Assembly: GCF_043641665.1 (NCBI RefSeq)
Contig: NC_092200.1
Location: 10,175,694-10,239,693 of the forward strand
DNA: 64,000 nt
DNA from: Enoplosus armatus
Lineage: Eukaryota > Chordata > Actinopteri > Centrarchiformes > Enoplosidae
Direction: 5' to 3'
Positions 57,437 to 64,000 of the stretch are shown one piece after another. A model generated the notes under the pieces. The model was given only the letters and a program-made list of their open reading frames with translations, did not search any database and was not told the origin of the DNA. The position numbers and the translations under genes were made by a program. Numbering within the stretch: the first letter of the stretch is position 1; every line of letters begins with the position of its first letter.

Positions 57437-60250
57437 GCTGAAAGGTGTTTGATTCATTTTTCATGTCAAGAAAACAGAAGCTTCCTGTTGCAGAGAAGAT
57501 GTGGACCATATGATACCTCCCCCATACACCCTCATGCCTGAGAACCATCTCTGGTTTTGTCAGGGTCCTTGATGAACAGGACTTTGTAATGTAAGCATTT
57601 AACTGTTAGCAGGCCTGGCTAGGCTAAACAAGACTTGGTGCAGGATAGCCCGTGTTGACCTTTGTTTCCCCTTTGGCTGGCTGCTGTGTTCGGAGCATGT
57701 GTGAGAGTGTGAGCAGCAAAGTCTTCTGGGAAGATCCCTCACCATTAATGTGACTGTAGGTCGGCTCCTTTTCAGAGGCATTGATCTGAGTTGGAGCCGG
57801 AGTCGGAGAGAAGGACCACAGGTGGATGATGTAATGAGGGATACTAATGCAGGCATACTATGTTTAGTGACTTTGACCTGTTGTCTGCTTCTCTTAAAGA
57901 ACAAAGAGTTTCCTAGAAATTAGCTATCATCACAACTTTACTTTGTGTTTTCTTCTCCACAGGGAAACATTGGAGCATTTTACTCTATTTGCAGCAGTTA
58001 TAATGATAATGATAATATCAGGACATTTCCTGATATGATACAACTGCAAAGGACCAAAAGGTGGCAGTTCAGGCATTTTATACTCACATGTTCCATACAC
58101 CCTCAAATCAAGTATGTCCACGTAATTATTTCATCCTAACAGCTACATTCCTGGCAGCTTTCAGAAATGTAACTCGCTCCACCTCCCCAGCCTGCTCCTG
58201 TATTAGCATTTAGTCGTACAGGAATTTTGAACATGCTCATTGGATCATTAGATGTTGTGTATCTCAGGCTTTGCCGGGGAGAGTCTGTGTCAAGTTGCTC
58301 AGATTTGTTCCAGGACATTGCATGAGTCACACCACCAAACTAAAAATGCATATTGTTGCAGTAAATAGTTAAAACCTTGACGTGAGTGTCCTGATTGAAC
58401 TAAGAACATGAATGTGCAAAACAGATTCAGGATGAAACACAACAGAATAGAGGTAACAGACTGTGTGCATGTGCATATGTATTGTACTTGACTCTGCAAG
58501 TGGATCCTTTCAAAATGTATTGAATATTTACATCTCTGTTATTGTTTAAATCAATGTTTCACATGTGCATTGAAGCCTTTAAATAGTATTCCATACATTT
58601 GAGGAATCCCTTGTTGCAGTCCAACCCGTGTGTCTGGATAAATGCTTTGAGATGCTGTAGCAGATCCTCTTGCTTATCGAAAGACTAAGTACATAATTGA
58701 AATAATTAAAGAGAAGAAGGTTGACATGTAGAGGAATCTATTTTACAAAATCTATTTTAAAAAAAGCCAGGGATACGTTTTATACCCAGACTCCAGACAC
58801 TCAGCAGGCACCAATAAATCCTGAAGTGAAGAAAATACTTGCAGAGCTCTGCAGTTTTCCTCTGATGAATGTACATTATCAGAAATATAGACTGACTCTT
58901 ACCGTATGTTGAGTCTGAGCCATCTTCTGTGACTTCTATTACCTCAGTCAATAAGAACATTGTCAATAAAGTAGTCTGCGATGTGTAGTTTGTATTAAGA
59001 GAAGGGGTTGTGTCTTTTTGTATTGGATATTTAGTTAATACAAAACAAACAGGTCTATTTTATCAGACAGTATTTATGGAGTTGCTTTATTGCATTACTG
59101 AAATGGCAAATGTCACAGAGTAACTGATAACGCTTCGACTACAAAAAGCAGCAGTGATTGCCATCGCTAATTAATTGCTCTGGTGTTACCAAATGAATCA
59201 ATGGCCATCAGAAGATTGTCTGTGGCAGAGATGAATCTCATGTGTTGGAGATTGTTAAAAAAGCATAAACAGATCAATGGAGCTCCACTTTATAGGCTTG
59301 GATATGGCTTAGATGTCCGTTCTGCTTGATGTTGGAGTGCGTGTGTGTGGGGCCGAAGGTCCGCCTGGTAACCAGAGCCGTAACACAAGCCCATTTAGCA
59401 TATGGCATTTTTTTTTTTTTTTACCACCGAGAGGTAAACACAGTGGGGAGGCCAGGAGAATAGTAAAACACACTGCTCAGGCCAGATCTCCCTGTGGACC
59501 CACACAGGGTGGACACACACAGAGGACACAGTGTCCAGTCCCAATGACAAGCTGAGGTCACTCTGCTCAACACAGGAAGCTATACTCTTTGTCTTTCCTT
59601 CAATCTGGTCTCTTGCTTCTGTCTTTAGTCTTGTGTCAGGGTTGTTACAAAAGTAAATTATCCACCTGGTCTTATTTTTTCCACACTCCATCTTAAAGTT
59701 TCTCATCCACAGTCCCTTCCTCCTGCCCCACAGCCTTTATTCCCCTCGCTCTTTGGGTCATTTAAACCTGTCACAACACTAAAGGATGTTGATATCAACT
59801 GTCAAACCTTAAACCCTAATGGGGCTTTTTTTAAAGTGACAATCTTAACAGATCAATGCACCCCGTTAGGAGTCAGATTTCAAAGACAGTCAATGACCAC
59901 ACGTGAAGGAGAGGAGAAAAAAGAAAGGGGAACAACATGACACTGGAAGCATGCGACAAAATCAGCCGGATCTATCCCCAGTGCAACCACATACCTGCAG
60001 CTTGATTTAATGGATGTCTTGGGGTAATTGTGCTGCAGCCATCCTCTGTGCGCTCAGGGAACCAGGGCGAGGCCTCTCCGACAAACTGCTGAAGGGGCGT
60101 AAAAGACCAGTGGTGGCGGGGTGTTAAGAAGTTAGATGCCGGGAAGCAGCACTAAGGTGGCGCTATGCTAGAGAGAAGCCATAAAGGCCTGTTAGGGTAC
60201 ATTAGGTGGACTAGAGGGTCATAAGGCTTCATGAATGTTTCAGCAGGACC

Positions 60251-60263
60251 GGGGGGGGGGGGG
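60251..60263. repeat. Poly(G) run
   Basis: Thirteen consecutive G residues after GACC. Confidence 0.9.
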
Positions 60264-62873
60264 CTTTTCTTTCAGAAAGCCATCATGACTCAGTGTTGGG
60301 GGTGGGGGCAGCTCCAGGACCAAGACACTCTATTTTCCTACATACACAATCACAGACGTGGACAGACAGGACAGACACTCACACACAGCACGACAAACCA
60401 GCAGAAGAACATATACTCTTAGCTGTGGTAGTGCACTCAGTGCCCGCCTCATCCTTCACAGTTTTCATCTCCATCACTGTCAACACACTTGCTGTTGAAT
60501 CATTGCCTCGAGTCTCCTGGACGAGCAACTTTAAGACCTTTCAGCTTTACACTCGCTAATGTTTAGCACCATCGCAAAGCATCAGGTGCTTAAACAGTCA
60601 TTCCAGCCTTGAGGTAGCCGCTAACCACTCACACCCCAGGGCCTTTCAGCTTCTTCTGCCCTTTGACCCTGTGGGCCTTTGGGAGCTGCCTGGGGTCATG
60701 GTCAATTGTCCCATGAACAATAGAAGTGTAGCTGCGAAAGCAACAGAGACTATATAACCTGGTTGGTAAACTGTGTTTTTCAAAGGCAGTGGAAGGAAGG
60801 AGTGGACCCTGAAAAAGGAGGATATTGACCCTGACATCAATGTTTTGTCATCAAAAGTGTCAGTACTAGCTTTTGTATGAGTTGCAGGTCTGTTCCTAGC
60901 AGCTGCATATATGACAAGAATATTGTCTGTATCAGGGCAAGGTTACATTTTTGAATTTGGCCACTGTTTAACTCAGGGAACAGACTGTGCAAACTCTGAG
61001 CCGTATTATCATTCCATCCCAGGAGTTCAGATTTGCATAAATGCAGAGTTTAAAGCACCCCCCGGGCTTAATCCTTTGCAGCTTCACACCGTAACTTCTT
61101 TTAGTTACGTCGTTGGCTCCCCAAATCAGACTGTGAGCTGAAAGTAGTGGCAGTATTACAGTGATTAGAGAGGGTGAGGTAGGGCAGAGGAGGTGATGAG
61201 AGGAGGAGGGAACTAACTAGCTGATAAAGCAGTTGTCCTCCCTTGTCTCTGCGCTGTTAGCTTTGTTAAATGTGACTGACAGCTATTGATGGATATGTGG
61301 CTGACCCGCCCCCCTCTGTCCATCACTTCATGTGCATGTTATGTTTGTGCATGAACACATCCTTGGGCATACATTGTGTAGATTTGTGTGCATTTGTTCA
61401 GCTGCATGCACACGCACACATACCCGTGCATTGGAGGGTTTGGTGTGCAGGGTTATAGTGCACTGTGTGGCTCACTCCTGTACTCTCATGGTCCATGGGG
61501 AAATCAATCATCAGCTGTCCTGTGTGGCTTGTGACTGTGCATTCTCCAGGAGGAAGAGATGAAGGGAACAAGGGAGGTGAGGAAAAGACAAGAGTGCTTA
61601 TTAGCTAATCCACTATAAGACGGTTGAAATTTCCCACTTCCTTCACTATCTCTTGCTCTATCTCAGATACATAAAACACACTCCACACCCAGTGCAGAGT
61701 TGATGTCTGCCATACGGGAGTGTTGCCCTAGAGTGTCGTCTAAATGGACAGCTTAGTTGGGATTAGTTGGACTAACAGCAAACATCTTTAGAGGCAGGGA
61801 GGTCACCACGTCTGTGCATCGATGCGCATGTGGCCGGAGTACAGTGTCCATATGTTGTAAATCCTTCCCTCAGGGACAACACATGCAGGCCTTCTTTTAC
61901 TGGTAGAAAGTACACATTCTTAGGCTTTTTTAACATTTAAATCCTCCTCTGATCTCTGAAAACCCAAATAATGCTTTATGAAGATCAATCGAAGCTGTCT
62001 GTAGAAAACTGTATAACAAAATGTCTAAATTTAAAGATTCCTCAGGGATACTCACTGAACTTTCTATGAGTTTATGCAGGACACCAGCGTGTGTCTGTCC
62101 TCTGGCCAATAGTGTCGTAGCAGCATGTGGCCCAACTGTCCTAAAGAATCAGTTTAAGACAAGCCAGGGCCTTTCAACACCACGACCCCACCGAGAGAAA
62201 CGTTCGCCTGAGAATAGACCCTGGCCCAACAGGGGCAGCCAAAACCATGATGTAACTGTCACATGGGATTTACATGGTCACAGTCTATCAGAGCAAGACA
62301 CATACATGTTGTAGGCTGCAATTTCTGTCAATTTATTCAGCTATTGTCACAGACATGAGGAAACGTGCACACCCTAACGCACAGGCGGAGGGGAGCAAGA
62401 AATGTGGGGTGATTCAGAAACACAAGTGTGTGAGAGAGAGGGAGGGTGGGAGTACTGTAACAGTAGCTCCTCTCCTCACTACCGAAGCTAGCTTCATCAC
62501 CCACAGGAATAACAGTTGGGTACATACAATAGCCTTGCGCATAAAGACACACAAATAGCACACCGAGAACTATTGTAAAGCGCAAGGCATGGGGAGAAGA
62601 ACCCTATAACACTTTCTAACATCCCGAATGACAATGCCAGATGTCAACCTACAAGCAGATTTACTCCTTTCAGCACTGTTGCATATGAATTGGCCTAAAA
62701 GAAGAGCCCGGCAGTCCATCAGGGGTTAAATACTTCAAACAGGAGCAAGGACATAATGTTTTTTTTAAAGTTCTTTTACAACATAGATTGATAGATAGAT
62801 CCCATGAAACTTTATGCTCAGGTATACAGTAGATTTTACGATGAGTTGCTTTGTGGGTTGCTGGGGGTTATGT

Positions 62874-62874
<1 letters not shown>

Positions 62875-62921
<47 letters not shown>
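62875..62921. repeat. (TG)n microsatellite
   Basis: About 23 uninterrupted units. Confidence 0.95.
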
Positions 62922-62922
<1 letters not shown>

Positions 62923-63258
62923 CTGGGAGCGGTAGGCCAAAATATGTTGCCCCATGGGACCACAGTGGAACCTCACACCAGCCCCCACAGAGAAGGATAA
63001 GGCCATCTGCCCACCTCACGCATCAATCCCACCTAGAAGACACACACTCACACACACACACACACACACTGAGTGCTGGGTAGCAATATGGAGAGGCTTT
63101 GCAGACAGTGTTTGATCTGCCTTTCATCCAGTCAGCAGCATGCAGGCCGCTGAGCCTCTCTGTGTGTCTCCTGCTGTACTGTCCACTGTCCCAGTGGAAA
63201 TCACTAGCCGATAACAACAGCTCCAACCTGAGGCATGAATGGCAGGACACAAGCTGAT

Positions 63259-63272
63259 GGGGGGGGGGGGGG
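63259..63272. repeat. Poly(G) run
   Basis: About fourteen consecutive G residues before CTCCATGG. Confidence 0.9.
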
Positions 63273-64000
63273 CTCCATGGATCCATTCAAACTTAAATGA
63301 CTTAACTCAAATGTTTCTTTAAAGGCAGAAGTCACACAGATAACATGCCACTGTGACGAGAGCCAGTTCAAACTAAGATTCAGAGTAAAAATGCAGAAAA
63401 GCTTAACCTGGATGAAAAAAATATAGCTGAAGGGTAAAAGGAAAGTCTACTTCCAAAACAACTGGATTTATTGTCTCAAATGCATTTAAAAATGCTAAAA
63501 AAGGGGGGAAATGTACATGATAGAAAATGAAATCTAATGAAATGAAATTAGACATAAAATAACAGACCAGAAATACAGTTATAGTGGACTTACAGTTACT
63601 GCTCCAAATTCAATAAAGGAATTAAAAGTACAGTTAGTGCAGGAGGTACTATAACAAGCACGTGGTGGGACATGTCCAACTATGATAGCCCACTGCTGCA
63701 AAGATGGTATTTTTGATGCGTCTTCTTAGAAGAACAGTTTGGTCTTGAATAGGGAGAAAAGGCATCATCACCACTAGGCTCACCTGGAAACTTCCTACAA
63801 AACTAATTAATAAATTGCATGGTCTTCAATTAGGCTGATCTTTCAAAACTAAAGTCATGAAGAGATGAAAACCTGCTTTTTTTGGGCATGTTTTTGAAGT
63901 GTATATAAGCTGATATATTAAGGGACAGGTGCCACATTTACTGCAAGAGCACTACAAAGTGTCTTTATATATGAAAAACAAAAAAGTTCCACGTTTCAGA

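Larger units (their letters stand above)
44110..64000. other. Intergenic region upstream of slco5a1, no supported gene
   Basis: About 20 kb without an open frame that looks like protein or a convincing exon series on either strand. It holds microsatellites at 51645, 53121, 54311, 57375 and 62875, homopolymer G runs at 60251-60263 and 63259-63272, an inverted-repeat element at 55179, and unique blocks that could be regulatory. Confidence 0.6.

Noticed and set aside
44110..64000. Next syntenic genes (prdm14, ncoa2) in the right part
   Set aside because: I looked for zinc-finger, SET/PR, bHLH-PAS or Gln-rich coding blocks and saw none; these genes must lie beyond the window if linked.

Overview
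The window reads as vertebrate nuclear DNA, most likely from a ray-finned (teleost) fish. It has split genes with GT-AG introns, many long (CA)n/(TG)n microsatellites, and copies of inverted-repeat and hAT-like elements of a kind familiar from fish genomes. There is no operon structure or other prokaryotic organisation. Most short open frames are chance or repeat-driven. I recognise two protein genes, arranged tail to tail, followed by a long non-coding stretch.

Left (1 to about 5.2 kb, + strand): the 3' end of an extracellular heparan sulfate 6-O-endosulfatase gene, sulf1. Three small coding segments (940-973, 2138-2188, 2926-2959) join in a consistent phase and give a typical Sulf C-terminus with the stop at 2957-2959. 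The last exon also carries a second open frame, shifted by one base, that runs through the stop codon to 3875. It gives about 313 residues of protein-like sequence with no early in-frame ATG. This is the most unusual thing in the window.

Middle (about 6.5 to 44 kb, - strand): a complete slco5a1 gene (organic anion transporter family, OATP5A1). Nine coding exons run from the ATG at 42907 to the TGA at 8406-8408. All phases match and sum to 2592 bases (863 residues). It has 12 predicted membrane segments, the OATP signature at the exon 2/3 junction and a Kazal-type cysteine domain in exon 6. Intron 1 is 18.6 kb and holds most of the transposon debris. Sulf1 and slco5a1 converge with their 3' ends about 1.4 kb apart, the order I know from mammals (SULF1 then SLCO5A1, tail to tail).

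Right (about 44.1 to 64 kb): no gene that I can support. It contains microsatellites, a small inverted-repeat element at 55179-55300, promoter-like motifs just upstream of slco5a1 and a few unique blocks that may be conserved regulatory DNA.

The two genes are linked by synteny and are not known to share a pathway. Sulf1 edits heparan sulfate outside the cell, while slco5a1 encodes a poorly characterised membrane transporter.
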